Assembly: GCF_030272615.1 (NCBI RefSeq)
Contig: NC_081408.1
Coordinates: 198,922,841 to 198,986,840 of the forward strand
Origin: Cryptomeria japonica
Lineage: Eukaryota > Streptophyta > Pinopsida > Cupressales > Cupressaceae
Direction: 5' to 3'
DNA: 64,000 nucleotides
The notes under the pieces are model-generated. The model was not told the origin of the DNA. It saw only the letters and a program-made list of their open reading frames with translations, and searched no databases. The position numbers were made by a program, and so were the translations under genes. This document shows positions 23,831 to 35,722 of this stretch, in pieces. Position 1 is the stretch's first letter; each line of letters starts with the position of its first letter.

Positions 23831-24396
23831 GTTTTATTCTTCTTCAGGCTTAGTTATCCTATTTTCCACATCATAAACATCACCTCTGCATCTACAGCCT
23901 TAGCTACAACTCTCCTCTAAGCTATTCAGTATTCTCCTCAATAATAGAGAAGACTGCCCCACAAACTCTACTTTTAACATCTTTGGACACTCTAATACCA
24001 AAACTGATGCAAATAAACCTTTGTTCCTATAGTTTTAGTACATAGACTTGGATCCTTTGATCGTATAACTTGTATTTCAAATTGGAAACCAGGGCAAGAA
24101 AACAAAATAAAGGACTATTACTTGCAGTTTTATTTTCTGAGAAGAAAAACATAATATACAATCTCTGCATACAACCTCTAAAGCTATCCGATGATAATGA
24201 ATCAAATAGAACAGCAAAGAACACAGCATCATGATAATCAAAACAGGTCTGCAACACTACACAGTATAATGACTCAAGCAAAAACTTAACTGATTCTCTA
24301 CTTCAAAAACTTATTACACTCCCATGGATACAAAAACTAATGCAATGTAAACATGGCAAACTACTCTGTCCTTACAATCTTTTATTTACTCAAAAC

Positions 24397-24600
24397 CAAT
24401 AACAAGACCACTCCCTCAACAGCAAGACACACAGCCTAATAAACGAAATCCCACACCAAAATGGGCAAACCCCCACTAAACCGCTACAGTGGTTATAAAT
24501 TCTATAAATGGCAGATAAAACAAAAGCTTTCCCAAAATGCCTAAAACTGACAAGAAGTGAGACACAATTCAATAAGCGGTTGGTCACATCATATATCATT
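24397..24600. repeat. Diverged direct repeat, right copy
   Basis: Partner of 21432-21655. Similarity stops on both sides, so the unit is short. It could be the LTRs of a small element, or 3' untranslated sequence carried twice by related remnants. Confidence 0.8.
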
Positions 24601-26052
24601 AAAAGATCTGGTTTATATACTATCCTCAAGAATCCTATTTGTAAACTTCTTTGAAATTACTGATGCCATCAAGCATCTGAGCATACCAAAAGGACAAATT
24701 TCTAAGAATTATCCAAAGATAAAATTTACTTTTAAAAGATATATACTTACCAGATATTCCATCTTCAAATTCTTATCCCAGTTGTTATTACTAAAATCTA
24801 AGACCTTATATTGCTTTAACAAAACCCTGTTAATATGTGATTTCAATTTCTAACTCAGTCTTCTAATCAGTTCGCTTTCCAAATAAGTTTGTTTCATGAG
24901 GACCATACAACTGTGAACTTATGAATAGATTCTCGAGATGCCTGTGGAAAATTATTTATAACAGATTAATCAAATTGTTTCAAATAGCATCCATCAGGGC
25001 ATCGTTTCCCATTACACACAATTAAAAAAACAAAGCATTAGCAAAATTTGTTGGTGCTAAACCATCTATATTCATGTAAAGAGGGGCCATCCTTGCTAAC
25101 CCTCTGTAACCCTACTGTGTGAATATGCACAGGAAAAGAATAGAATTGTGATCTTCGTAAAAGTAAAACCCATAATATCTATACAATGCCAAATGGGATC
25201 CAGAGTGAAAGAAAAAATATTGTAAACCTTGCTATTTTTATCGTTATTGTTTCTGGTTTTGATAGTAACTTTTTTGCATCAACGTTTCGGATCACACTCT
25301 GTGATCCATCATCAGAATGATAGAAAGCTCAAGAAATAGAAAGATAGATCTGTGGAGACTAAAAAGAAAGTTGGTTCAAAGAGGTGGGAAGGTGTTGCAC
25401 GGAAAGCAATGAGAGACATACAAGGAATAAGAATAAACAGAACAGAAACAAATCTTCCATTATTAAAGTGTTTTTTAATTCTCACATTTACAGATGTTTT
25501 ACAAAAATGACTTCTTTCAACACTTCAACTCCCATAAGCGCAAATGCAACCCAAATAAGAAAATTTTATTTACAATTACATGCAAAATCAATGCATATGT
25601 GACATGACAAAGGAGCAATAGAACTAAAACAAACCCATTAGAAAAACCCTGCATTACATACTAGGATTTCTCTGGATTACCTACTATATACACAAAGACT
25701 GGCCGTCACTGATGATGTAACTTTCACTCTTTGGCTTGCCGAATAGTTCCCAACCGCAAACGATTGATATTCACTGAAGCTTTTGATGATAATAATTTAT
25801 CATCCAATCCACAACCAACACCATGTTGCATGAGTGATCTATGTATACATATAAAATGAACAACATATAGTATCTAAACATTACAAAGATCCCTAACTAA
25901 CTGTTTGGTACTGACTGATTCTCCACATATCTCATGATTTTAATCTATTTCATGTATGTCTGCCCCTCCATCGCCATCAAAATTTCCAATACATTGTACT
26001 TTTCTAAGAGTACATATAACATATTATGGGTGAAGGTACGTTAGAGTTCCAA
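24601..26052. other. ELC 3' flank
   Basis: No gene is seen. A short perfect hairpin lies at 25289-25307. The end of the ELC transcript is presumably just below 26053; several AATAAA-like words occur on the minus strand but none can be singled out. Confidence 0.4.
25289..25307. other. Perfect 8 bp stem hairpin
   Basis: GGATCACA, a CTC loop, then TGTGATCC. It is embedded in ATCAACGTTTCGG and ATCATCAGAAT phrases that look like a repeat-family signature rather than gene sequence. Confidence 0.5.
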
Positions 26053-27207
26053 TTAGGTGTCATAAGTCTGAGCTGTATCTGCCATGTTAGCAACCTGCAC
26101 CTGCAATTGTGCTGCACTCACTTTAATAGACATTGCACGGTTGAAGAATTGCTCTCTGGACATTGTCCTCACATTCTTCAGATAATCCTTAACAGTAATT
26201 GCTCCATCCTGTACAGCCTTATCCAAACAATACAAGATATCCTCAATAGCCAAATCAGCTGATGTGCTCTCAAGCATTTGATTGGACAAAACATCACAAG
26301 GCTGGCAAACATGATCGATGCTTAAATTGGATTCTTTGCTCTCTTTCTCCTGTAGCCATGTTTCAAGCTCATCACTACATGCGAGTATGGATTGAACCTG
26401 CTGCTCAAGTTTCTCCTTCTCCTCCTGCAGCTCTCCTATACCTTTTTCCGCCTGCTCCCCTCTCTGTTTCAATACCCCCGGTATACTTAAAAGTCCTTCC
26501 ATCTCCATCTCCATGGTTTTGGTTAATTCAGCCATGTCTTTGTGGAAAGTCTCTACCAGCTTATTCATTAGTGCAGTTTTCTGGATTTGTTCATCACGAG
26601 CCTTATGAGAAGATCGTTTACCCCTTGGCTCAGGAGCTAAGCGCTTCTGCTTACTATGTGACACAAGAGCTCCATGACCACCAACATGGTTGTTCTGATT
26701 TTGTGCAGCACTCTGCATGGTAGTATACACAGGTGGGCTTTTACCAAAGAGGAAGCTTAGATTGTTCACCATCTCTACTAAATTGGAGCTGGGAAAAGCC
26801 CAATCTTTCAAATAAGGACATGATACTAAGCCTGAAGGATCTACAAGGATATGCCCCCTTTTTATTTCCATGTCCCTTGTAGGTGTCACATATACGAGAG
26901 GTGGGTGTTTGGAATACTGCTCCAAAAGCCAAATTCTGACAGGGATGTTGTATGTTACCTGTTTGTAGAGCACTGGTATAGTGCCTTCTGCCTTTAAGAG
27001 ATCAACTGTTCTTCCATCATTGTGAGTAAACATTTCAGGCTGTACTATCAGGTTCGGGAAAGCTTGCATGAGAGAGAGCAAGTGCTGCCTGATGTGACAT
27101 TGAAGGTCCTCTTCATAGGGCAATGCAGAGGAACCTCTTTGGGATAGGACTCTGTTGAGGAATTGGGCATCCTGCCCCGCCGTTGTTGAAGTGGCAGTGG
27201 GTGTCAT
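26053..27207 (-). CDS. ELC: ELC / VPS23 (TSG101 homologue), ESCRT-I subunit
   Basis: The frame is uninterrupted and encodes 384 residues from ATG at 27207. The open frame extends 11 codons further up but without an ATG, ending at a TGA. Plant ELC proteins are about 400 residues and intronless, as here. The UEV domain covers about residues 30-160 (LPYEEDLQ, HNDGRTVDLL, GTIPV, YNIPVRIWL, HPPLVYVTPT, PYLKDWAFPSSNLV); UEV domains lack the E2 cysteine and bind ubiquitin. A coiled coil follows at about 215-295 (GIGELQEEKEKLEQQVQ), then the C-terminal steadiness box at about 315-377 (DLAIEDILYCLDKAVQDG, YLKNVR, SREQFF). The protein sorts ubiquitinated cargo at endosomes with VPS28 and VPS37. The Pro-rich linker is short compared with Arabidopsis ELC. 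No stop or frameshift is seen among otherwise decayed neighbours. It could be a retrocopy, but the family is normally intronless. Confidence 0.93.
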   Translation of the reverse strand: MTPTATSTTAGQDAQFLNRVLSQRGSSALPYEEDLQCHIRQHLLSLMQAFPNLIVQPEMFTHNDGRTVDLLKAEGTIPVLYKQVTYNIPVRIWLLEQYSKHPPLVYVTPTRDMEIKRGHILVDPSGLVSCPYLKDWAFPSSNLVEMVNNLSFLFGKSPPVYTTMQSAAQNQNNHVGGHGALVSHSKQKRLAPEPRGKRSSHKARDEQIQKTALMNKLVETFHKDMAELTKTMEMEMEGLLSIPGVLKQRGEQAEKGIGELQEEKEKLEQQVQSILACSDELETWLQEKESKESNLSIDHVCQPCDVLSNQMLESTSADLAIEDILYCLDKAVQDGAITVKDYLKNVRTMSREQFFNRAMSIKVSAAQLQVQVANMADTAQTYDT

Positions 27208-29996
27208 CTCTGTATCATTTAGCTCAACTGGATCTTTCAAGATTCAAGAAAAAAGTTTTTATTGAATTAGTACTAGAGATTCATGATTCCCTGTATCGAA
27301 TGCACAGACAAATACTTTCGAATCAAGCTATCTTATTTCAGTTCAGAGTTGGGAGGGAAATATATATTATTTATAGATTTGGCAAAAGAAGATTTAGACA
27401 TATTCAAAGTTAATGTGTGCAAGAAAAGTAATGGAAGGTGAGCTTGAGCTCCCTTTGAGACTTTCGTTTCTGGTCATCAACTAGAGTCATGCATTTTGAT
27501 TTTTTGAAATATATGTTAGTCAAACTCATCTAATGTGCTTATCCTTCAGGCCAAAAAGTTCTTTTTATTTTTTCTGTATTGATTAAAAAAGGCCTCATTT
27601 TCTTAATATTAGACTTGTATTTTTATATTTTTCTTTTTTGGAGTTGACGTGATTTGATTATTTTATTTTTCAGGGTCCGTAGAAAAGTCTCCGACGGGGT
27701 TATTTCCCTGGCTATGCATTTTTATTATTCAATATTTTAATATTTATTTTTAAAATCTGTTCTCATAAATTATTAACACACATGACGTCCATCAAATATT
27801 AGAAATGCATATTTATTTATTTATTATTATTAATTAAATCTGCCCCCCTTTTTTAAATGCAAATACTAATCATACAATTAATCTAGATGTAGTTATAGTT
27901 TGTTGTGATTTGATAATTGAATTTAAATTATTGTGATAATTGACAATTAAATGAAATGGATAGATGCATTTAGCTTTAGGAATAATGATGAAGAATTAAT
28001 GTTGATGTCGTATAGAATCTAATTGTCTAGGTATAGGAGTTTAACAGTTTTTGTCTAATGAATGCAAAAACATGTCAAAACATACCTAAAGTTTTCTATG
28101 GATCCCGAACCCCTTAAAGTTGACCCCATGCATACAAAATTGATCTTAGGTGCATAATGATTTGTAATCCTCAAGAATCATGTACAAAATAAAGACTCTT
28201 GATAATTACTTTAACCTAATCCCTAGTATCTAAATGCTTGTAGGGACAATGATATTAAAAAACATCTTTGGGGAAGTTGTTAAATCATTAGAGTCAAGTT
28301 CTCCTAGCTCAACCTCACTATCCATCTTTGTGACTCTGAGTGAATGATTGAAGACAAGATATTTAAGATTGCAAATGACCTATGTGATTATGACATAGAT
28401 TTTGATGCTTTTGTCCATTAAAAGGAAAAGTTTGCACTAATGATTTCTTCTTGTTGTCTCATTTGAATCAATTGCATATTAAATGTCTTTAAATATGAAA
28501 ACTTAACAATTAATCACAGAAATATATACCAAGTTAGCTCACATTGGGTAGTGAAAAGGGGCTGAATTTTTTTATTTGGGGTCAATCTTGACCTCTTGGG
28601 ATTGATCATTAGACAATCAAGGTTGACCTAGAATGGATAAGTGTTAGCTTCAAGGTAGGGATTAAATATGTGGAGATAGGTGTATATGTATGTGCAATAA
28701 ATGGCTAATAATGACAAATATATTGGAATGCATGTAAAATGTGAACAACATCAGTGTGAACATATAGAAATAGGTGCAAATAATTATGAAAATAATAGGG
28801 ATAAGCATTAATATATGAAGCAAACTCAGCACAGAAGTGTGTGTTATTTGTTTCAATATATAATTTATTGTTATTTTATCAAAATGGGGCCCAAAAGTAA
28901 ATGGGAATTGGTACAATATAAAATTTCACCTTTACAATTTGCTACGACTTTGAGGTGCATCAAATGAAAGGACCATGTATTCCTAAATATATGGTCATTA
29001 TTAGCCAACATTAAAAGTAAATATTTAGACATTCATAAAAAAAATAGTCTATCCATGTTAATGGACCATTCTTGGAATCTTTGTATGCCTTCTCCTTGGC
29101 ATAGCACTCCATTGGAACTTGCAAAACAAAGAAAATATATGCAATGAATAGCTTCTATCACACAAGTGAAATATGCACAAACAATAAGTAATTTTACTTG
29201 TCTATGAAAATAAGTAGAGGTAGGAGGATAAAAATCCATGATCTAATACCAAGGTAGATCATTAAACAAAATTTGCAAGTAATATAAATTATGGAATATG
29301 CAAATGAAAATTCTAGGTTGAATAAAATAAATACAGATTCAAAAAAAGTGGAAAACTTGAATTATTGAGGAGAGAAAACAATATATAGTGGCATGTAATC
29401 AATAGAGTCACTAACTAGGTTTTTCTTTACCTATACTTATAGGTTGTTTTCAACCAAGCCCTTAACAATGTGTTGCTAGGTGTTATGTACCTATATGGTA
29501 CACTTTCTATGTGGACATGACTATTTCATGTGCCTTATGGTGTTAAAGTGTTGACATCAATTATCTAGTGTAGGTGTAGCCACTTATCAAACACATATGG
29601 TATTGATTAATCATGGAAGAGTACATGCATGTGCACCCATGTCTAGAACTGTGAGATGTGGGTAAAAATAAATAAGGAAATATGCATGATATCTACACAA
29701 TGTAAAGGTGTGCAAGAGCTATTATATAATTATGCATAAAAATGTGTACCAGTGATGTATGATGTTGTGCAAGGACTATGTGGTGCATCAAGTGAAATCA
29801 ATTGTGCAAATTGTGTATAAGGCTAAAGTGTGTTTATGCTCATATCATTTGCTCCTTCTTGAGAAGCCCTAGTGTCCATTTCATTATACTCAAGTTGAAC
29901 AAACTAGGCTTGGAATTGATCTAGATTGTGCAACTTATCATGATTCACATACTATCTTATCTTAATTGTGGTGAATATCTAATGAGTGACTAAGTA
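27208..29996. other. ELC upstream region and AT-rich intergenic DNA
   Basis: No gene or element could be supported in 2.8 kb. The proximal few hundred bases should hold the ELC promoter and leader; no unambiguous TATA box was chosen. Confidence 0.4.
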
Positions 29997-31033
29997 TGAA
30001 TTGTTGGTTGAAAATTTCACAAACTAGGTGAGCTTACAAAATTGTGGTTTCAACCACAGTGTGTGAGATTGAACCTCTCCTAATTTCTAAGGGAAGGCTC
30101 CCCCTTTAACTTACTACTCTATCTTTCTAAAATAAGATACAATATTCAATTTCTAATCTAAACTTCGGTGATGCTTCATCCTATCCTCTTTTTCAGAATA
30201 GATGTTATTCTCTCCTCTTTTATTAGGAAAGAATTTATAATACAGAGGAGCAATAATTCTTGCAATTTCAATGTTACAAATTAACTTGAAATGTGTGAAT
30301 GAACAAATTACAAATAGATAAAGAAGCAAAGTTTCTATAAAGGTCCAAAGTCCCTTGTTGCTTCTCTGAGATGGGAAAATAGTGTTCAAGCTCAAAGTCT
30401 TGCAAACACTGTAATATTATCAACCTTTCTTCAAATAACTTTTGTAACCCAAGATGTTAATTAAGAAAATCAAAGAAAAGCACAAAGTCTTTAACTTGAT
30501 TCCTTATTACAACTTTTGATAATATTTTCTAGAAACAAAAATATGAAGCTCAAAGTCTTCAACTTAGTATCTCCTTATATCAAGATGACAAAACAAAGCA
30601 CAAAGTCTTTGAAGTGTTATCTTACTATATTCCAGCTAACTTTTATCTTGACAATACCATTATGAAGTTCAAAATCTTCAAAATGATATCATAATCACCA
30701 ATTCCTAATTCTATTAACAAGAGACAAAAAATGACACAAAGTTCACAAATTAACAATTGCCTCTACTCTTTAACAATATTCTCTCAACAACACCTTTACT
30801 TGAGCAAAATAAGAATTTATAATGAAAATGACATAAGAACACTCTCACCATAAACCACAAATGAATCCAACACAAAGTTTGGATGCCAAAGCTTTCTTCT
30901 TATTTCATCAAGTTTGTCAAATCACAATAGGAACACAAAGTTTCACTTTTGCTCTTCACTTCGGCAGAGTTTTGGCATATAGATTAAAGATTCTAGATCC
31001 TAAAAGATAGATCCTTATTACAATGAAAATCCT

Positions 31034-31042
31034 CATATATAG
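31034..31042 (-). promoter_or_regulatory. TATA box, 3' LTR of the gag-only element
   Basis: CTATATATG on the minus strand. The same word is at 35679-35687 in the other LTR. Confidence 0.6.
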
Positions 31043-31529
31043 AGAGGAGAAGTACAACATGAAACTAGGAAAGTTACAACTAATTTGTGAGCAAGTCAAA
31101 GGTAGAGTTCGATTTGACTTAGGACACGTGCAAGTTCTGGATGCAAAAACATGAATACAAAATGACATTTGAGGTGTCAATTGAGATTACAAAATGACAC
31201 TAAAAATGGTTGTGTCTGGAGCCTCGTCTTGTTCATTGTTGTCTCCATTTTTCTTCAAGAAATATTCATATTGTCGCAAGGTAGCCAATATTTCACAGTC
31301 ATTTGGTCCCAATGTGTTGAATCTGGCATCTGAAGTGGAGTTGCAGAAATGGATTTGAAGAATTCCCAGAGTTGGACAAAAAAACCAAAGATGTCATTTA
31401 TGAAGTTCATTTCGGACTTATAAGTCTGATTTGGACTTAGGAAGGGTCAACATTCATATAGATGCATATCAGACTTATATTAGTCCAAAATGCACTTGTG
31501 CAAATAACAAAGGAAAGAAATATTGTCTT

Positions 31530-32100
31530 TGGTGCGAATTGGGGTTATAACCCCGATTTACACCTAAGAAAGAAGCATGGTGCAAGTTGGGGTTATAACC
31601 TCGATTTACACCAACACTTGGCAAAATGCAAAGGAAAACAATGTGGGGACTCGGTGTAGATCAGGGTCACAGTCGCGATTTGCACCATTTTTAGAGGACT
31701 CGGTGTAGGTCGGCATTATGACCTTGATGCACTAGAATGGGCAGACTTGGTGCAGTTTGAGGTTATAACCCCACCTTGCACCAGAAAGGGAGAACTTGGT
31801 GTAAGTTGGGGTTGTAACTTTGACTTGCACCAAAATAGGAGGACTTGGTGTAGGTTGGGGCTACAACCCCGACTTGCACCAAAATAGGAGGACTTGGTGT
31901 AGGTTGGGGTTACAACCCCGACTTGCACCAAAAACAACACTTGGTTATGAAATGGTGTAAATCAGGGTTACAAACCCAATTTGCAATAGATTAAAATTTT
32001 TGAAAGGGAAGTGTAATTTGGGTTTATAACCCCGATTTACACTTGTGTGCACAAAAGAGGTGTAATTTGGGTTTGTAAACCCAATTTACACCAAAACACC
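31530..32100. repeat. Tandem ~50-60 bp palindromic repeats in U3 (3' LTR)
   Basis: About nine imperfect units follow the pattern GGTGTAGGTTGGGGTTACAA, then CCCCGACTTGCACCAAAA, then a variable spacer. Each holds an inverted repeat around GGGGTTATAACCCC. This is a likely enhancer-type array. Confidence 0.85.
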
Positions 32101-32526
32101 AAAACTAACTTAAAAGACCCAAAAAAGGACTAGAACCTTCGAAACGAGAATCAAGGGTCCTAAATCACACGAGGGGGAATAAACAATACCTCGAAAAGCG
32201 ATCTTAGAGCACATGAGCTACAAATTGGACAAAATTTGTAGAGGTTATCCTGTTTTTGTGACAGCCAAAAAAGAAGCACAACAACTAGCTCTGACTAGGG
32301 ACTTTGTTCGATCATTGGAACGATTGAAAGGAGAAGAATCCATAACTCTAAGCACCTTTATCATCCATTGGGATACAAAGTCAAGCAACAAAAGACATAA
32401 AAGACAAAAGGATGACAAGACTTAACTAAAAACAACCTACTGAGACAAGACTCAACTTTGTGCAACCACAATTATTGGAAAGGGAAACTAACCTAACCTA
32501 AAAAATAACCAACAACAAGAAATACT

Positions 32527-33211
32527 TCAAATGAATCCATTAACTAGTACTCCAAAGTAGTTACCCTTCTTCAGTAAGGTTCCATGTTTAACATGGTCAT
32601 GGACCGCCAGGTGTAGATGAAGCACAAATAGTAGTACAATGAGATGATGCACTACTTCTTGGAAGAAATGAACAAATTGACCTGCTTCCTCAAGTTGCCC
32701 ATATGTACTACTACTCCAAAGTGGATCAATGAGTATGGGTTGCCTCTGCTCAATTGCAAATGCATGTTTGATTCCATGTTCATATGTGTCCTCGTGCTCA
32801 AGTTCAAGTGTGACTTTTGACATCTTGTTAGCTTCCAACCAAGCTAGATGTCTTATAAGACATCCCCTTGATAGGACAAACGTTGACCTCTTGCATGTTG
32901 TGCCTTTATCAATTGATTCGTCAACCACAACCTCATGTTGAGTGGAATGAGTTACCTCATGTGATTCAAGTGAAAACATGACTGCATAACTTGCTTCATC
33001 ATGTTGTTCACAAACTTCAGTTGGGAGAATTTCTATCAAGACTTAAGAAAAACTCCTCTATTATGCTTGTGAAAAGGTCTTTGTCAAGTTCCTTGCTAGT
33101 TTCTTCCACATGTACAATATGTCCAAGTTCATGACCTAGAAATATAGATGCGTTCTCATTTTGTTCAACTTGAATGGTACCTTCATGCATGTCCATCTTT
33201 TCACATCTCAT
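32527..33211 (-). pseudogene. Downstream reading frames of the gag-only element
   Basis: Two open frames (33211-33017 and 33039-32527) lie after gag on the same strand, in different frames from gag and from each other. Text such as HELGHIVHVEETSKELDKDL and SFEVTHSTQ-like acidic stretches resembles no enzyme I know. They may be the remains of one acidic extra protein with frameshifts, or of a reshuffled pol spacer. Confidence 0.4.
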
Positions 33212-33290
33212 GATGTGATGGTCCTCCTTTACTGATACTTTGGCAAAGTGGTTTTCAACCTATTGTTGTTTATTTCCCATGATATCTTGC

Positions 33291-34235
33291 TCAACAACTC
33301 CTTGATAACATATTGACCAGATATGAGAGGTCACCATCTATGTTTGCTTCCTCCTCTTGGAAGAGATTAACAAGATCACTTTGTTCATATTCAGAGTTCT
33401 CCATTGTCGCATTCGTTGGTGTTGCCTCTAGTACAAGATTTTCTGATGGTGGAGAAGGCTTGTTTTGAATCCTTGCATCATAATTAGAAGCAATATTTGG
33501 ATATCTGTAAGAGATAAAAGAAGTACCTTGTGATAACTGCTTCTTAAGGGCTAACACTTCATCAGCCAGCCTCTGCACTATGGGATATGTTCTCTTGGTA
33601 GACAACGATTCCAAAGGAGAATTTTCTCTGGACCCATTTGGCGCTATCTTTATCTTACCCGCAAGGATAAGATCATCTTCAACCTCAACTACTAGGGCTT
33701 GTGCAGCTACAAGGTCTCTTAGAGATACCCTTCTTAATAAGAAACTTACCACAGGCAACTGAGCATTGATGAAGAAACACTTCAAATTTTCAACACTAGG
33801 TTGAGCCATCATTGGACTTCTATTAGACAGCTTGTTAAATTTATCCACAAACTCTCGCATGGGTTCTTGTGACTCTTTTTTCATTTGAGTCAACTGTGCT
33901 AACAATGCATGAGCATCTTTTGTAGGCTTGAACCTCTCTTCAAACTTTGTTCTGAGTGTTTGCCAATTGGTGATGGTTTGTGGTGCAAGATAGTAGAACC
34001 AATCTGCAACAACACCTTGTAATGTCTCAATGAATAACCTCACTGAAACATCTTCATGTTCAGCCTTGAGAATACCACAGGCAATGTAAAAAGCAGCAAG
34101 ATGTTCATCTAGATGTTGTGTGCCATTCTCGTAGAACTTGGGAAATTTCTTCCACGAGCCATTAGGATGAGCATGTAGAGGTGGAGTTAGATTCAATGGA
34201 CCAAAAGAATTCCCCCAAGGACCTTGGGCAGCCAT
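33291..34235 (-). CDS. gag: Retrotransposon gag protein (314 aa)
   Basis: The uninterrupted frame starts at ATG 34235, about 110 bp after the primer site. Residues about 30-160 match the plant retrotransposon gag family: WKKFPKFYENGTQHLDEHL, VADWFYYLAPQTITNW, FEERFKPTKDAHALLAQL, and EFVDKFNKLSNR. It would form the virus-like particle that packages element RNA. No CCHC zinc knuckle is visible, so this gag is C-terminally short compared with autonomous Ty3/gypsy gag. An intact gag inside a decayed neighbourhood suggests this element is younger than the hAT or Tat copies. Confidence 0.88.
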   Translation of the reverse strand: MAAQGPWGNSFGPLNLTPPLHAHPNGSWKKFPKFYENGTQHLDEHLAAFYIACGILKAEHEDVSVRLFIETLQGVVADWFYYLAPQTITNWQTLRTKFEERFKPTKDAHALLAQLTQMKKESQEPMREFVDKFNKLSNRSPMMAQPSVENLKCFFINAQLPVVSFLLRRVSLRDLVAAQALVVEVEDDLILAGKIKIAPNGSRENSPLESLSTKRTYPIVQRLADEVLALKKQLSQGTSFISYRYPNIASNYDARIQNKPSPPSENLVLEATPTNATMENSEYEQSDLVNLFQEEEANIDGDLSYLVNMLSRSC

Positions 34236-34344
34236 TTTACATGTCCTTGGTGAAAACTTGAGAAATTACAACAAAAGAAATTACAATGAATAGGATACTG
34301 GTATACTTCAACCAAAAGCATGAGGCCTTTGGATGTGTATTGTA

Positions 34345-34362
34345 TTCCCAGCAGAGTTGCCA
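34345..34362 (-). other. Primer binding site
   Basis: The minus strand reads TGGCAACTCTGCTGGGAA, five bases after the LTR end. It resembles the TGGCGACTCTGCTGGGGA site used by many plant Ty3/gypsy elements and usually assigned to tRNA-Arg. Confidence 0.75.
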
Positions 34363-35110
34363 AAAACTATTGGTTGAAAATTTCACAAACTAGGTGAGTT
34401 TACAAAATTGTGGTTTCAACCACAGTGTGTGAGATTGAATCTCTCCTAATTTCTAAGGGAAGGCTCCCCCTTTAACTTACTACTCTATCTTTCTAAAGTA
34501 AGATACAACATTCAATTTCTAATCTAAACATGGGTAGTGCATCATCCTATCTTCTTTTTCAGAATAGATGTTATTCTCTCCTCTTTCTTCAAGAAATAAT
34601 TTACAATACAGAGCAGCAATAATTCTTGCAATTTCAATGTTAAAAATTAATTTGAAATGTGTGAATGAACAAATTACAAACATATAAAGAAGAAAAGTTT
34701 CTATAAAGGCCCAAAGTCCTTTGTTGCTTCTCCAAGACAGGAAAATAGTGCTCAAGCTCTCAAAGTCTTGCAATCACTGTAATCCTATCAACCTTTCTTC
34801 AAATAACTTCTATAACCCAAGGTGTTAATTAAGAAAATCAAAGAAAAGCACAAAGTCTTTAACTTGATTCCTTATTACAACTTTTGATAATATTTTCTAG
34901 AAATAACAATATGAAGCTCAAAGTCTTCAAGTTATTATCTCCTTCTATCAAGATGACAAAACAAAGCAAAAAGTCTTTGAAGTGTTATCTTGCTATATTT
35001 TAGCTAACTTTTATCTTAACAATACCAATATGAAGCTCAAAGTCTTCAAAATGATATCACTAATTCCTAATTTCTATTAACAAGAATCAAAAAATGACAC
35101 AAAGTTCACA

Positions 35111-35530
35111 AATTAACAATTGCCTCTACTCTTTAACATCTCTCAACAACACCTTTACTTGAGCAAAATAAGAATTTATAATGAAAATGACATAAGAACA
35201 CTCACACCATAAACCACAAATGAATCCAACACAAAGTCGGGATGCCAAAAATTAACAATTGCCTCTACTCTTTAACAATATTCTCTCAACAACACCTTTA
35301 CTTGAGAAAAATAAGAATTTATAATGAAAATGACATAAGAACACTCACACCATAAACCACAAATGAATCCAACACAAAGTCGGGATGCCAAAAATTAACA
35401 ATTGCCTCTACTCTTTAACAATATTCTCTCAACAACACCTTTACTTGAGAAAAATAAGAATTTATAATGAAAATGACATAAGAACACTCACACCATAAAC
35501 CACAAATGAATCCAACACAAAGTCGGGATG
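35111..35530. repeat. Triplicated ~140 bp block, only in the 5' LTR
   Basis: Copies start at 35111, 35250 and 35393, each with ATTAACAATTGCCTCTACTC. The 3' LTR has a single copy near 30744. Copies 2 and 3 are nearly identical, so the expansion is recent relative to LTR divergence. Confidence 0.93.
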
Positions 35531-35678
35531 CTAAATCTTTCTTCTTATTTCATCAAGTTTGTCAAATCACAATAGGAACACAAAGTTTCACTTTTTCTCT
35601 TCACTTCGAAAGAGTTTTGGCATATAGATTAAAGATTCTAGATCTTAAAAGATAGATCCTTATTACAATGAAAATCCT

Positions 35679-35687
35679 CATATATAG
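35679..35687 (-). promoter_or_regulatory. TATA box, 5' LTR of the gag-only element
   Basis: CTATATATG on the minus strand, the counterpart of 31034-31042. The nested solo LTR begins 36 bp away on the upstream (U3) side, so it separates the TATA box from most of U3. Confidence 0.6.
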
Positions 35688-35722
35688 AGAGGAGAGGTGC
35701 AACACAAAACTAGGAAAGTTAC

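Larger units (their letters stand above)
30002..32283 (-). repeat. 3' LTR of the gag-only element (2282 bp)
   Basis: The plus strand starts TGTTGGTTG and ends GCACAACA. It aligns along its length with 34368-38410 once the insertions there are removed. The U3 side (31530-32100) holds the tandem palindromic repeats, the TATA box is at 31034-31042, and about 1 kb of R-U5 follows. Confidence 0.9.

Noticed and set aside
26053-27240. ELC start at 27240
   Set aside because: The codon there is TTG, not ATG. The first ATG in the frame is at 27207 and a stop lies just upstream.
30153-30395. Minus-strand frames at 30153-30395 and 34519-34773 as a duplicated gene
   Set aside because: They are the same position in the two LTRs of one element and show no protein-like conservation beyond the DNA identity.
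31530-32100. CRISPR-like array
   Set aside because: Units are contiguous, variable and palindromic with no unique spacers, duplicated in both LTRs of a plant retrotransposon.
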